DNA of 64,000 bases from Pomacea canaliculata (Eukaryota; Mollusca; Gastropoda; Architaenioglossa; Ampullariidae). The notes beneath the pieces are model-generated. The model did no database searches. It was given only the letters and a program-made list of their open reading frames with translations, and had not been told where the DNA came from. Position numbers and translations under genes: made by a program. Positions 1 through 13,300 of this stretch are shown here, piece by piece. The stretch spans positions 23,388,158 to 23,452,157 of the forward strand of contig NC_037597.1 in NCBI RefSeq assembly GCF_003073045.1. The letters are read 5' to 3'. The first letter of the stretch is position 1. Each line of letters starts with the position of its first letter.

Positions 1-104
1 TTCATTGTCACTGCAGACATGACTTGCTAAACATAAGTGGCAGCTGTCTGTCAGTCTATTATGATAAATAATTGACAGCTGTCTGTCAGTCTGCCTATTA
101 TATG

Positions 105-414
105 AACTACGCAAGATCAGCACCATCCGTCACATTCTGTCTACGAGCGCCAATACTCTTGTCTATGCGTTTGTTTTATCCAGACTTGATTACTGCAACG
201 TACTCTTTGCTTGCAAGGACATCGGAACCACCTGGGCCCAACTGAAGGGGGCTGCCCAAAACCGGGTCCGCTGGCGAGGTATTGTTGCAGCCCTATGCTC
301 CTAAAAGGAGCAACAAAAAGGAATAAACTATACTCCTTGCCTGCTGGCTGCCCTGAATACCTTCTTCGCAAACTCCAGAAAGTACAGAACTCTGCTACAC
401 ATCTGGTGCTCTGA
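105..414 (+). repeat. 3' end of a CR1/L2-like LINE reverse transcriptase, interrupted
   Basis: Translation from about 110 gives a reading frame ending in SRLDYCNVLFA, and after an interruption at about 211-333 the typical continuation LAGCPEYLLRKLQKVQNSA appears in another frame up to 414. This pair of motifs is the common C-terminal part of CR1/L2/jockey-type non-LTR reverse transcriptases. The two halves join well if the intervening 120 or so bases are removed, so this is a fossil LINE split by a later insertion. Confidence 0.75.
211..333 (+). repeat. 3' terminus of a second LINE, inserted into the first
   Basis: The frame reads WAQLKGAAQNRVRWRGIVAA followed by LCS and a stop, which is the usual C-terminus of another non-LTR retrotransposon family. 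It is followed by a short 3' tail with a small hairpin (CTCCTAAAAGGAG). A related 3' end lies near 38752-38805. A 4-base TTGC occurs on both sides and may be part of a target duplication. 5' truncation to about 120 bp is normal for LINE insertions. Confidence 0.7.
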
Positions 415-1315
415 TTATTTCTCTGAACTGCTCTTCCCTTACATCCCAGCTATGTTTATTAATTATACTTAAAGGGTTGGAAAGATATCCATATGGAAGG
501 GCAACGAAATAAGCGAATTTCGTTCTGTACGTTGACAGTTCTTGAACTATGTGCGTATAAGAGAGAAAACATATCTATATATACACACAACGTAGCTAAT
601 TTATGTAGAAAAAAATTCATTTCGCTTATATACAACGAGCAATGAATGTGTTATTACATTGAATAGTAACTTCTGTACTCGACAGCTGAGGCCGAATCAA
701 GTCCATTTGACTTGCACATGCTCGCGACCGGAAGACAACGGACTTGTCTACACGCCCATGGCCAGACGGAAAAAAGAGGGGACGTAACTTTTGAGTTCCT
801 TAACCGGAAGTTTGTGAAACAGTGATGGCGGTCTTTTTGACAACAAGCGTTTAACTGGATATTTTTCAAAAGACAATTCTTCTTCATTGAAAGTAATTAG
901 TGATTATATATTGGGCCACATCATTAACGTTTACAAATTTTTACCTATTGCATATTTTACAGCATAAGTTTGCAACCATAGTCTTTAATTTGAAAGTTTT
1001 TCGTCTTTCGGTTGCATGAACCATTTTACTGTTCAGTGTTCTAATAATAACAAACATCTGCTAGCGTATTGTTTCTTATTAGTGTTAAATGTAAAGTTCT
1101 ATCTGTGTGGTGTAATTAGAATCACAAACATTTGTCACTGTTTTTCTTAATATGACACAATATTTGGCTGTGAAGTTTTCGGATCTGTAACTCCGTTATT
1201 TTTGTATATGGCAATAATAGGTCACAGCTACACCTGGAACATGATGTTTATGTAACAGTTTCATATGGTTTTTAATCATTTGCAAGGTATCTAGTATGTA
1301 AATGATTTATTGCAG
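415..1315. other. Upstream region and probable 5' leader of MIS18BP1
   Basis: No coding region is seen. The part at about 640-815 is richer in CpG than its surroundings and holds two ETS-type motifs (see the separate entry). The rest is AT-rich. A 5' untranslated exon probably lies after 810, because the first coding exon starts directly at a splice acceptor, but I could not fix its limits. Confidence 0.4.
728..810 (+). promoter_or_regulatory. Candidate promoter with two ETS motifs
   Basis: CCGGAAG occurs at 728-734 and within the fuller consensus ACCGGAAGT at 803-811, both on the plus strand and inside a CpG-richer stretch. Paired ETS/GABP sites are common in promoters of housekeeping and cell-cycle genes. 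The position fits a promoter for the MIS18BP1 gene that starts coding at 1316. This is inference from motif and position only. Confidence 0.35.
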
Positions 1316-4300
1316 ATGACTGACTTTAATAGACCAAAATCATCAAAGGATTTCCTGAATGCATTTGAGGAACTATACCAAAGAAGTCCGATTCCACTGC
1401 ATAATGTAATTGTATTTTACAGTGATGGTGACATTTTCATTTCTAGCACATTTTCATTTTTATGGCTTAATCAGAGTGTGATATGTTGTACAACTGTGAA
1501 CCAAGAATGATTGATTTTAATTATGCTGTGGCTGTTCGTAATATAGGGATAAGATTAGAAATCATTCAGTATAAGTTAAGCAAGTAGAGGACACAAACCA
1601 TCTTACCATCACATATTATAATAATACAGATAGTTGCAGATTTTATTTTATTGCTTTCGTACCATATTTCAAAAAGGGTTCTTGCTTAGTTACCTCTTTG
1701 TTACTGATAAGTGATGCATTGAAGTGCATTTATAATTATTGGGTAACAGTTCATTTATATTGACTACATAAGCTGCATTTGTGAAATAGTGTCTATAGCT
1801 CTCCCAGTGACAGCATTTGAAGTCTTTTAGTTTATAATGCCAGGATATGTCTTGATGGTAATTGTAGGAAACATTTGGCAGTCATTAGTTCATTTTTAAA
1901 AAAATATGTATATTCTGTTTCTTCAACCCATGCAGGTTGTTATGCAGCAGAGTCCAGCACCTCTTGCCATTGCAGTTCAGCATACTAACATCATAGCCTT
2001 TTTTGATCAGATGAAACTGCGTAGAAGTACTTCCCTCTCCATGTCCTCAGATTTGAACACAACATCAGCGACAACAACAGATGCCTCTAGTGGGTAAGTC
2101 CTTTTAATAATTTTGTGACAGAATGAGTTTTCTTGTTTTGTAGACCTTTTATATTGCAGTTTATTTTGACTTCAGCCAATAGGAAACCATAGCTGGCTTT
2201 GTTTTATGTTTATGCATGGGAATCAGTCCCATTAAAAGGTTGTGGAAGGAAAAGAGCAAGGGAGAAGAGATGGAAAGGCTGGTCACAAGATAAGTGCAGT
2301 CTCATAACATCTCCTTCCCCAGCAACCGAAAGGTTACAGGCTGTCAAGAAGCAAATGCTGCTTTTGACCACTGTGAGGCAAACATGAATCATTATAGAAC
2401 AAGAGAGCCTGAAACTTACATAGTTGTCTTGTTGGTGTTGATATTTGTAAATGGAGATTATGTAAATTCCTCCTAGAACAGATATGGGTGAAGAGTCCAA
2501 ATATGGGTGAGGGAAAGATATGACTTGCAAACATAAGATTCTATGGGCAGTACAGGTGTAAAAAGTGTATGTAATAAGCATTTTCCAGTCCAAGTTTACC
2601 ATTACACTCAGAAGACATTTGCACTGCACTTTGTTAGTTTTAGCCAGTAGTTAGTCTCAATTTGTTTCATTTTAATCTTTGTAAAAGAGTTATGATATAA
2701 GTATATGTAGAATACAGAGATGTTAGTGCGGATAGTCAAAGAATGTATTTGATCCTCAAATAGGAATGTATGAAATTGTTTCCACTTAATCTTTTCTGAG
2801 ACAAAAATTTTAAATGTAAAAGAAGCATTAAATCTGAGATTTGAAATTATATTTACCAACATATAAAGTATAAAAGGTCTCATATTTGTAGCTGTTGGGG
2901 TAGTGAACCATCAAAGTGGTTTAAAATGTCTAGGGAATTTAAACATGTTAAAAGGTACAACCTTTCAATTACTGAAATTTAACTTTCCTAATAAATCGAT
3001 TACCTCTGGGTAGGCAAGTTACAGATCTAGAAAAACCTCAAACAAATGACTTATTGCTGTGGTCAGGTGCACTAACCACCACGTTATTTTTCTTCAATGT
3101 ATTCATAAATATACATCAAAAACATCTAGAATTGTTTTTACAGGGAGACTACAAGACAAGCGCTTGACTTACAAGATAAAGCAGAAGAGCTACAGAAAGC
3201 AAAGGACAAAAGGAACATTAGCTCAGAAACGGATGGTAACTATCAAAAGATATTTCAAATGTAGAATTTGACACATGGAGTTGCTTGGATCTTATTATCA
3301 ATGTAGATGTCAATCTTTACAGTGAGAATAAGTAAGCTACTTATGCCGTGGTTGAATTTAACCAGTCTGCTTTATTATCTTGCACAACTTGTTTCTTGAG
3401 ATGTGTTTTCTTCATGCCTGGTTGTCTAACAAGGGAAAGATTCTTTTTAATGGAGCTAGGGAGAAAGATCGTTTGCAAACATAACAACATAGTGTGTACA
3501 GTGTAGATGTGAAAAAATGTGTAGTCAGCATCTTCTAAGAAAGTATGTTGCTGTTGCACTTTTGTGTGTGTGAGAGAGAGAGCGAGTGAAAATAATGGTC
3601 AGTACAATACAGTATTAATCCACAAGGGCAATTACATATCTTATAACCTTAGAACTGCTGCATATCATTTGTATGCATATATAATTGACTAGCAGTCTCT
3701 TTTTCATGTCACACACATACAGGTCTCTCATGGACTACTAATGTACAGTGTTTGTTTACAAATCTTTCTTTTTATTTATGCAGTTTGTTTTGGATATTTT
3801 GCACTTGGTGTTGTCACAGGACCAAGACCTTTACAAGAAGCATCCTATTCTGCCAAACATAACCTGTCACCTTGTCCACCAGCTTTGCAAGCCCAGCACA
3901 ACTTAACAAGGCACAAGACAGGACAGACTCCAGCTGTGCAAGTAGAAAAGACTTTGCTCAGAGGATCTCCAAGAAGAATATCTGTTCAAAGAACAGCAGA
4001 TTGTGGCAGTAGCAGTGGTAGTGATGATGATACTTTGTTGAAGACAAAAAGATGTCAACAAGAACATGTGCCTAAAATGAATGAAATGAAACTTGTGAAT
4101 GGCAGCCAAATTCTCAAGCACCCAGTAGCAAGAGTAGAAACTTTGAGGCCTAGAAACAAGCATGTGGACATCAAAAATAATAAAGGATTCTGCAACAAAC
4201 AGCAGTAGTGGAGATCATAAGAAGGGAGATGAGGCTTCATCTCTGACAACTACACTGGGTGCCCTGGAAAGCTGTAGACCTCAGGGTTTGCTCAACAATT

Positions 4301-7300
4301 CTCCCAGAAATTCAGTGCAGCATTACACTCAGTCTCAGCAGGAAGCTTTATTTTGTGATAAGAGCCCATCAAAGATACAGGAAAGCACCAGACAAAGAGA
4401 GAAGACACAAAAGGTCAGAGGTGACATATGTCCCCAGCCTTTATCACAACCTTGTTCACAGGAGGAACCACTTGTAAATTCTTTTGTCTATAGTCCCAGC
4501 AACCCTGACTTACCTACAGCAAATCTTGTGAAAACTAGTTCTTTTTTGTCAGTTGATGCTAACAAAGCTGATAAAAAGGCTGATGAAGAGACTTTGCAAT
4601 TAGTGAGCAAGCTAGTGCAGCGGCTGCGCTCAACTTCAGATTCTGACTTGGACGACACTTTTGGTGAAGGGCCTGGGTGGATGGAAACTCCTCCCTTAAA
4701 GACTAAATCCAAATCATCCATTACTTCAACACAGGTAGTGAGAAAAGTAAACCATCCTTCATCAGGAAGAACTGCAAACATTGAGGAGCAGGAAACACAT
4801 AATCAAACAGCTGGTACTAGTCAGAAGGTGAGAAAAGTAAGCCATCCTTCATCAGAAAAGTCTGCAAACACTGAAAACACTTCTACAGGACAGTCTTCAC
4901 AAAGGCCAGAAGCAAGGAGCAAGTTGAAAAAGGATATGTTGGCAAAAGAAACAAATACCTTAAAAGGGGGAAAGGGAAGTCTTCAGAGCAACCCTAAAAC
5001 AGAACGCAGTAAACTGCGAATTGTTGGGAAAATGCAGTGGTCTTTAAGACCTAGGCAAGGATCTATTGCTGCTGCTGATGTACAGGCCAAAAGCAAACAT
5101 AGTCAGTGCCAGAAGAACATATCCAGGTACTTAGTTGTTACCATTTGGAACTTTATTTAAACTGTGAGGGTGTGGTTTTCTTTACAGCTAGGAGTTTCCT
5201 TCTTTTGTATTCTTTATCTGCAAAGAGTTGTGATTTTTTAACTATGTGTAGTTAAATAAACTGTAAAGAGTTGATTGATGTCATTGTTGTCCTACTTACA
5301 CCATTTAGTTTAGTGGTTAATAAACATGTACAGGTAGTCCTCGACTTACGACGTTGATCCGTTCTTACGCGGCGTCGTAAACGAATTTCGACGTAAGTCA
5401 GATCATACGTTCATACAGTACTGTACCATAATAACAGTACAGTACTGCAAACACTTAGCCTATCCAAACACCTATCCTAACACAGTACCCTACATAATTA
5501 TCAATAAACATAAATACAGTAAAATATTGTGCAGTACAGTACGTTTAATAATGAAATACTGTACTGTAAGTGCTGTTACAACACAAAACCTCGTAAGTCG
5601 GAATGAGCGTCGTATAAAGCGTTGTAACCACGAAACGACTTAACTCGAAACCGTCGTAACCTGAGGACTACCTGTATTATGAGCAGAAGGATTTGAAAGC
5701 TCAGTGGGTTTAGATGTAATAGTTTTTGTATGGTTGTTTATTTCTATGAGGGAGTGTTAAAAATATTCAAGTGGTATATTTCCAGAGAGATTGAAGTGTG
5801 AAAGGATTTAATAACCAAGCCTTTTGCCAAATGATTCTGTTTATGTTGAAACTTAGTTGTACCTATGATCCTCTTAGTTGAAAAATGACTGTAGTCAAAC
5901 TTAAAATTAAGCTCAAAGTTACTAACATGTTAATAACACAATTTTCGAGTTACCTGGGACATAATTTTTTTTTGCAGCTTAGATTTAGAAAAGCCCAAAG
6001 AAGAAGACAATGTGGAGGATGGTGAGTGCATGATTTCACAAGAAATTTTTAGATCAATGCTTTTGTCATAATAAAGTACCAAAGTTACTGGGCTGTTAGC
6101 TATTGAAAACTTCAGCTGTAAAAACGTTTTCATGCACCAACGTAGAGTAAGAGCTGAGATTGACAGGAAGAACTCAGATCTAGATTAGGTTTCTCTTAAA
6201 CTCTGCATGGTCAGTTTACTAGAATGCAGCCACTGTGTGAGAATGTATGAGGAAAGAAACCACAATACCTTCTGTGAGGTAAACTAAGCATTGAATAAAA
6301 TTTCTTTTTTGAAACTATAACAAAATTAGTGATATTTGAATTCTAAATCTAAAATATGGAATTATTTTATATAAATTTTTTTTTTTTTATAGTGTTAAAC
6401 ATTTTGTTTTCGAATTTCATACTTCCTTGGATGAAATTAGCATTTTTATAGTTTAAGAACTGCTTAAAGGCCTGTATTACACTTATTCTGGGATGTGCTT
6501 TGACCATTGATGTTTATTATTATTATCACTCTACAATGTAGAAGACACATTTTAGCAAAGGCGGCCCAGTGGTGCAATGGTTAGCGCCTGTCACCAATAC
6601 AGTGAGGGTTGGCTGTCCTGGGTTCAGCTTTCGTCTCGGGCATGCTGTTCTTTCTGTGCACGTGGCATCTGTTTAGCAGGGCTGGCTGCCTTGCCGTGAT
6701 GTAGCCTTAGATACTGTCTCAGCGTAAAACACCAATTCCCTCCCATTCCCCATGTTTTAGCAAAGTTGGGGATTATTCTTCATCCATTCTTCTTAGATGC
6801 TGTCTTTGCTTTCAAGAAGCTTGACAACAAAAAGGGCGAGTTTAAAGCAACAGCACAGACTGCTTCTGAGAAGACAAACAACACCAAAAGCATCCAGTTA
6901 GAAACAGAAAAAAATAGTCAGTCAGACCTTTTGACGCTGCGTTCCTGGTCTTTGCAACCAGTGCCAAAGCTGGGAGGTGTGCGTGTGGAAGGAAAACTTC
7001 CGTAAGTACAAATGTTTTCTTTGGATTTGTGTTTTAGTGCTGGATCATTTGCTCAATGTAACTAGTAATAACCTTGAAAGAGCCCATATTTTGAAGTGTA
7101 GCAGTGGACATAGAGAATTTCTACAAAAGTGATTACTGGGCTTTCTTTCCTCTGTGGTACTATTGTTTGTATTCATTGCTTATATGAACTGCATGGGAAC
7201 TACAGATAGTTTTGATGCTTTATATGTAGTCCATATTCTGGCGAGAGGTTTGAACAAAAAATCAATAGAAAGGTGAATAATTTGGATTTTAACTGCTTAA

Positions 7301-10300
7301 TGAAATAAGATCAGTCACCCCACCCCATCCTCACCACCCCAAATAATCATCACAATCCTTTATTTTCAGGAATGCGGATTACTATTGGTGTACTTCATTG
7401 ATCAGTAAACGTATCAATGGTCGTGTGTTACAGTCAGCAAATGGTTCTACATACTTTTTGTTGGGCAATCAGGCAAAACGCAGCACATTGACTGCCGGTA
7501 CACATTCTTGCTGCTAAGTATCATTAGTGATAAATCAGAATCTTGCACTGTGCCTGTTTTACACATAATCTCTTTCCCCTTAACATATATCTGATATTGC
7601 AAGAGTGCATACTTTGCAGGTCCTTAATTGCTGCTGTAATGTCATCAGAAAAGTGTGAAATGCTATATCTGATTACAGGTTTACATTGTTCATACTACAA
7701 AGCATCCCTTTTTGATCTTAGTGGCAGAATTTTGAGGGAAGCTGTTGTATTGTGTCAGTAAACATTCGGAAATGAAAGCAGGATTTTCATTATGTTCCTG
7801 CTATCTTGGGTTAGACTTGAATGCTGATCAAATGATCTGAACAAAGTAAAATTGTTTTTCAAATGTTCTGTAATCTAAAAGATGTCAGGAGATTCAATCC
7901 AAGCTAAGATGGGGGTGGGGGCTTGTGTCTGTGTTTGTGTTCTTCATGCTAATAAGTTGTATTGGAAGGCTTGTGTCTTTTATGCTAATAGGAAGCTGTG
8001 CTTGAAGGCTTACATCAGTTTGGGTCTCTTATGTTAACAAGAGGTTGTTTTGGATGGATTGTATGTGGCAAATTGAAGCTAATTCATCTCTGCTTCATGA
8101 CCCTCAGAAATGCTGTTTTATATGTTACCTTTACACAGGCAGCTATGACGTTCTTCTCCCTGCCTGTAGCTGTTGCTCATCTACTGTGTCATGTGCAGGG
8201 AAAGGGACCATTTATTATTAGCAGTAATAATATTAGTAATTATTCAGCAAAGACAGTTTAGATGTGATATTCTAGGCATGCACTTGTCCAGCTAACTGAC
8301 TATAGGTATATTCACTGACATTTTGAATGATATTTATATTACTAAAAAAAAGGTTGAACTTTATGTGAGACTGCAATAAAGCTTGTAGTATGGTTGACAT
8401 TTTTAACAAGTGATCTTAACCTTGTTTATTTCTTTATTTGCCGGCTGGCAGGATTCTCTAAGGATGTTGCAAATGCCTTTAGGTATGGATTTCCAGAGAA
8501 CTGGAAGGAACGTATTCTAGCTGACATGGAAACAATGAGCCCGTAAGTTCCTACACAGCCCCATGTCTACTTTTTTTATGCCCAGACAATATAGTGAATC
8601 AAATAACACCAACCTTGAATGGGTTAAAACTAGGCCATTTACTGAGGAAAAATAATTTATTAGTTGCAAGTAAGAAAAAAAAGAAAACAAACTTAATATT
8701 AACTATTCATGAAAAAGACAAATATGGTTTATTTGCTTTCCTACCCCTTCATAACACCCAAACATGTTTTTCAAAATACAAATTTGGAAAATGATTTTAA
8801 ATTGCAGATATCAGTCTTTCCTTGTATCTAGTAATCATAATTATGGTATCCTCCTGTTGAAAATTATGAATTATTTTCTTGTTATTTTATTGGATTTTGG
8901 ACAGAGGTAAAACAGAGACCAAGACAAATAAAAGAGCAAAAGAAGGCCTGACCAACTTCAATGTCAGCACTAACTGTGATTCAGCTGGACCAGTGACTGC
9001 TTATAAGCAAATGTTCTCGCCACAATCCACTAAGAAGGATCTGTCAGAACAAACTGCTAGTCTGTTCCCAATGTTTTTCAATGCTTGAATACTGGGGCTT
9101 GAGGGGAGGGATGCTCAGGTCAAGAAATGGTTGTAATCATACCATTTATTTAGTGGTTAACTGTCTGGGTCATAAAGAAAAAAGATGACAGATGATTCCA
9201 ACATTTTCTTTACCAAGGCTAATTAATCATACGTATATACTCTACATATTCTCTTATTCTTACACAGCTGCGCATGAACAGATACTTATGCATAAATGTA
9301 TGTGAGTATATCTGAAGTGCAGATGCTTTGATTATTTTATGTACAGTTTGGACACCAAGTGGTGTTATTTCTCGTGAGTTGGGAGCCAGTGAGGTTCGGC
9401 GCACTCGCAGTGGACGGTGTGTGATTCCACCTTTGGCTCGTTGGGCAGGGCAGTATTCAGAAAGGGATGCAGATGGAAATGTCACAATAGGATTTTCCTC
9501 CCTTGCTGCAGAGAAGCACTTTGCCAAGATAGCTGAAATGTGTGTTAATGTAAGCTTTTAATTTTTTTCACTCGAACTAATGACTACAGATTTTGTTTCA
9601 GCTGTGTTAAATGTACATGCAGTTAAATTTTTAAATTGCAATATCTTTTTACGCTCATTGTGAAAAGGAAATGCTGTGTGAAATATTTCATAGAAAAAGA
9701 TGAATTGAGGGAACATTAAGTTGATCAACAAACCTGAGAACAACATAGGAAAATGTGAATAATAAGAGCAAGCTAAATGTAGAGATAATATAAAACAATT
9801 TCCATGATCATTTTTGTATATAAATTTATGCTACATACCACAATTTTTTTTTGAAAGAAGATTCACCTTTTTAGCCAGGTGCTAAAGAATGCATTTCTGC
9901 TTTGTTCTGTCTCGTTTTTATCTCTCTTAAGTTCCACCTTTAGGAAAACTTTGTCCAACTAATTTAAGAAAATAAGGAATTTTACATTTTATTAATAAAG
10001 ATGATATTTTACTTTGCATTTTCAAAATTTGTTTCTAATTCTCTGAAATATGTTGTTCTCATGTAGTCAGGAAGAAAAGAACACAGTGATTTGTCTTCTA
10101 GTCAAAAAGCTAGAAGCGTTGGTGTGAAGGAAAACGTAACAAGGACAGCTCCCAAAACGACCAGCAGGTGCCATCGACCGGAGAAAAGCGCTGATCAGCC
10201 ATATGCTGTCAAGGGAAGACTTCATTCATCTAGCAGCTCTTCAGGCTCTGATACATCTGAGGAGGCAGTGCCTGATGTTTCTGTGAAAGACACCTTTAAC

Positions 10301-13300
10301 AAAAGAAAAAACAGACAACAAAGAGAATGTGTCATAACTAACAGTGCGAAGTCGCCACTCAAACAGAGAATTGACTGTGTTGATGGTCTAACCTTACCTG
10401 TGGACACTGAAGGTGCTGGAGAGTCTGAAGTTGATGTTGATAACATGGAAAGCGATCTTCTGGCACTTGTAAAGAACTCAACCAAAATGCGCAAAAAAAA
10501 GTTCAGGGAAAAAAGAGCTACATGCTACTCTCAGATCATTCGGGATAACAGATACTGTAGATCGCAGAAAAGCCCCTTTGAGCTATCAGATGATGAAGAG
10601 AATAGAACAGCCAAGACATCTAAACATTCAGACATGCAATCATGTCTTGCAGATTTCCAGGTGGGTTCAGCAAGGTCATCTAAAGATTCTGGGGAAAATG
10701 AAAGCAGTCATTTTCAAGACTCTCCTAGTAGCAAACATAGTGTTATGAAAATACATGCAGAGCCATCTGTACAGCCAGTATTGAGAAAATCAAATCCGGA
10801 AAGAAAGACAAGTGCGCAGCATTCATTCACTTCACAGAAAACTAATCAGTATGTTTTAGGAAGAGATGAAATCATATTTCATAAAGCTTTTTCTTCTGCT
10901 GGTGAAAATGATCATGATAAGACGGTTGGCAATGACAAGAACATTGTCGGAAATCATCAGTCTCATCGGCTTAGTCCCACTTGTAGCAATACAAGTGCTT
11001 CTCCAAAACTAAGGTCTAGAAGAAAAAGAAGCCAAGTTAAAGGGTACAAAAAAGATCAGGATGTGAATCCAGCTCAGACATGTGGAATTCAGAGAGGAGA
11101 GAAAGCCACAACAAATCCTGATGAAATAGTAACAGAAGATGAAGATACATTTGACTCAGACAGATCGAGCCCAGAATATGTAAGCCTTCAAAAGACAGAT
11201 AGAAAATACTTACGCATAGAGAGCAGAACTAAGAGAAAAAGGAGGAAAGCCATTTCAGAATCCTCATCTGAGGATGAAACTGATGAAGAAACTGTGACAA
11301 AATTATCTCGCAGGAAGAGGAGTAAAACAGCTGAACCTGAAAGATGTCCGAACACCAGAAGCCATACCCAATGGACTCTTGGTCAAAAGACCTCCAATAA
11401 TATTTCTACCCAAGAACAAATTTCTAAGCTCCCTTGGTCAGCACAGTCACCGTGTGCCACAACAAGAAGACTCAGAAAAAGATCAATTAATGAAGAAAAT
11501 GGAAAAGTAAGTGCAGAATTCAGTAAGCCTGGAATGCAAATCCAGAGAAGTTTGAAACAGAAAAGAATTACTGGCAAGTCAAACAACAGCAGCTGTGAAG
11601 ATTCAGATGGAGAGACACCTAACAGACATCAAGAAGATAAAGGAGTAAAGCAGTCATGTGATAATACTGTAGAGAATGGTAATGCTGCCTTTGTTGTTGG
11701 TGCAGCAAGTGAAGAAGAAGCAAGTTGTTCTCAGAATAATCAAAACAACAGCAACAATGACAATGTAATTGATCTGCAAGACAGAAAAAATACAAGAAAG
11801 CGAGGACGGATGGACGAGACTGACTTCAGCAGCATTAAAAAGTCTCAGAGATGGCATAAGCAGGAAATAGAGCGACTTCATAAGTATGTTGGTTTGTAAT
11901 TGTTTAGTTTAAAAATGAAAAGTTTGTATTCTTTTTATTGCTGGAAGTACTGTGACATTGGTGAAAATGCTTTTATTTTGATTTTTTTTCCTAATCTACT
12001 GCAGCTGATTGGCTGAGCCTTTAGGATAGGCTAAAAAAGCTCAATAATAATAGTAGCAGTACAGTACTAGAGTCTGCAGTGGTACTTTGCAAGAGTACTA
12101 AAAGGTGACAGCATAGTTGCTTTTTATATGATGAAAGAAACATTCACGTTAAAATTTGTCCGTCTAAAGTGTCAAGTATTCCAATGTAGACTAATTTATA
12201 GCTCATAATATGAAATGATTTAAGTAATAGTAAGCAAAACACATCGCAAGCTCTTGATTAAGAATGTGGAAATCCCAGTGCCATGGAGGATGTGTGGCAG
12301 TGATGTGTTTTTTGTTGCCATTTTTCAAAATTCACTTAAGTTCAAAAGAAAGTTGCCTGCAGTATCATTGCTGTATGTGGGAGCAGCCATCTTCAAAGAG
12401 TCAGCTATGGAGGTGTGAAGATTAAGAAACAACAATCAAAACAAAACCAGTTTAAAGTTGATCTTTTAATCAAGAACATACTTTTGGCTGCCAGAGATTG
12501 GGGGAGTTGCTCAGTTGAGACATTTTTTGAATTTTTTTCTGAGTTGTGAGTGGAAGATATATCTATAAGAGAGATAACCTTTTCTTGTTAATAGAGCCTT
12601 GAAGGAGATCAGAAGTGATACTGACCACTACTGGGAAGCAGTGAGTCGTCATGTAGGTTCCAGAACGGCAGAGGAATGTGCAGCCCAATGCTTGCAAGAC
12701 ATACCAAATACCAAGAAAGCATCTGACAAGTCACTTAAGGCCAGCAATGCTCAGAAAGGTGTGTGGTTAGTTCAATCACATCTAAACATTTTAGGATATT
12801 TTACCTTTTAATATATTTAAAAACTTGTTGCAGTTTGGGAAATGGGTGGTCAGGTAGTTAGAGCACTGATCTCAGAGGTTGGAGGCATGCATTCTAGCCG
12901 CCTCAACACACGAAAGCTGGTGAACGGTTCATGTTGAGGTCAACAAGTCACATTTATAGACTAAAGTCTAATACAGTCAAATCTCGCTACTATGCCACCT
13001 ACCGGGACCGAGCAAAAGTGGCATAGTAGCGAGGGTTTGTAAACGGCTTTATTTGCTCAAGTTATCCGTCAGTCCAAAACTCTCAAGAATCGTCGGCTGG
13101 CGCTAGCTGTCTCCTCTCATTCTCCCCTTCACCTCTTCATCCTCCACCCCTCCCAACCATATCCGCGTACTTGCATCCTGTTGGTAGTCGACCCCCTCCC
13201 GCTCTCCCTCTGTCACGGGGCTGTCACCCAGCAGGCGACCACCACCCCCTATCGCCAGCCTCCACCCTCCCTGTGTGCGTGCTGTGTTCCATCCCACCTA

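Noticed and set aside
9328-9346. Start of a separate gene at the frame containing the CENP-C-like motif
   Set aside because: A good acceptor at 9346 and matching phase place it as an internal exon of MIS18BP1.
12838-12910. Possible tRNA gene
   Set aside because: Box-like words are present but no clover-leaf or acceptor stem closes; better explained as a SINE head.
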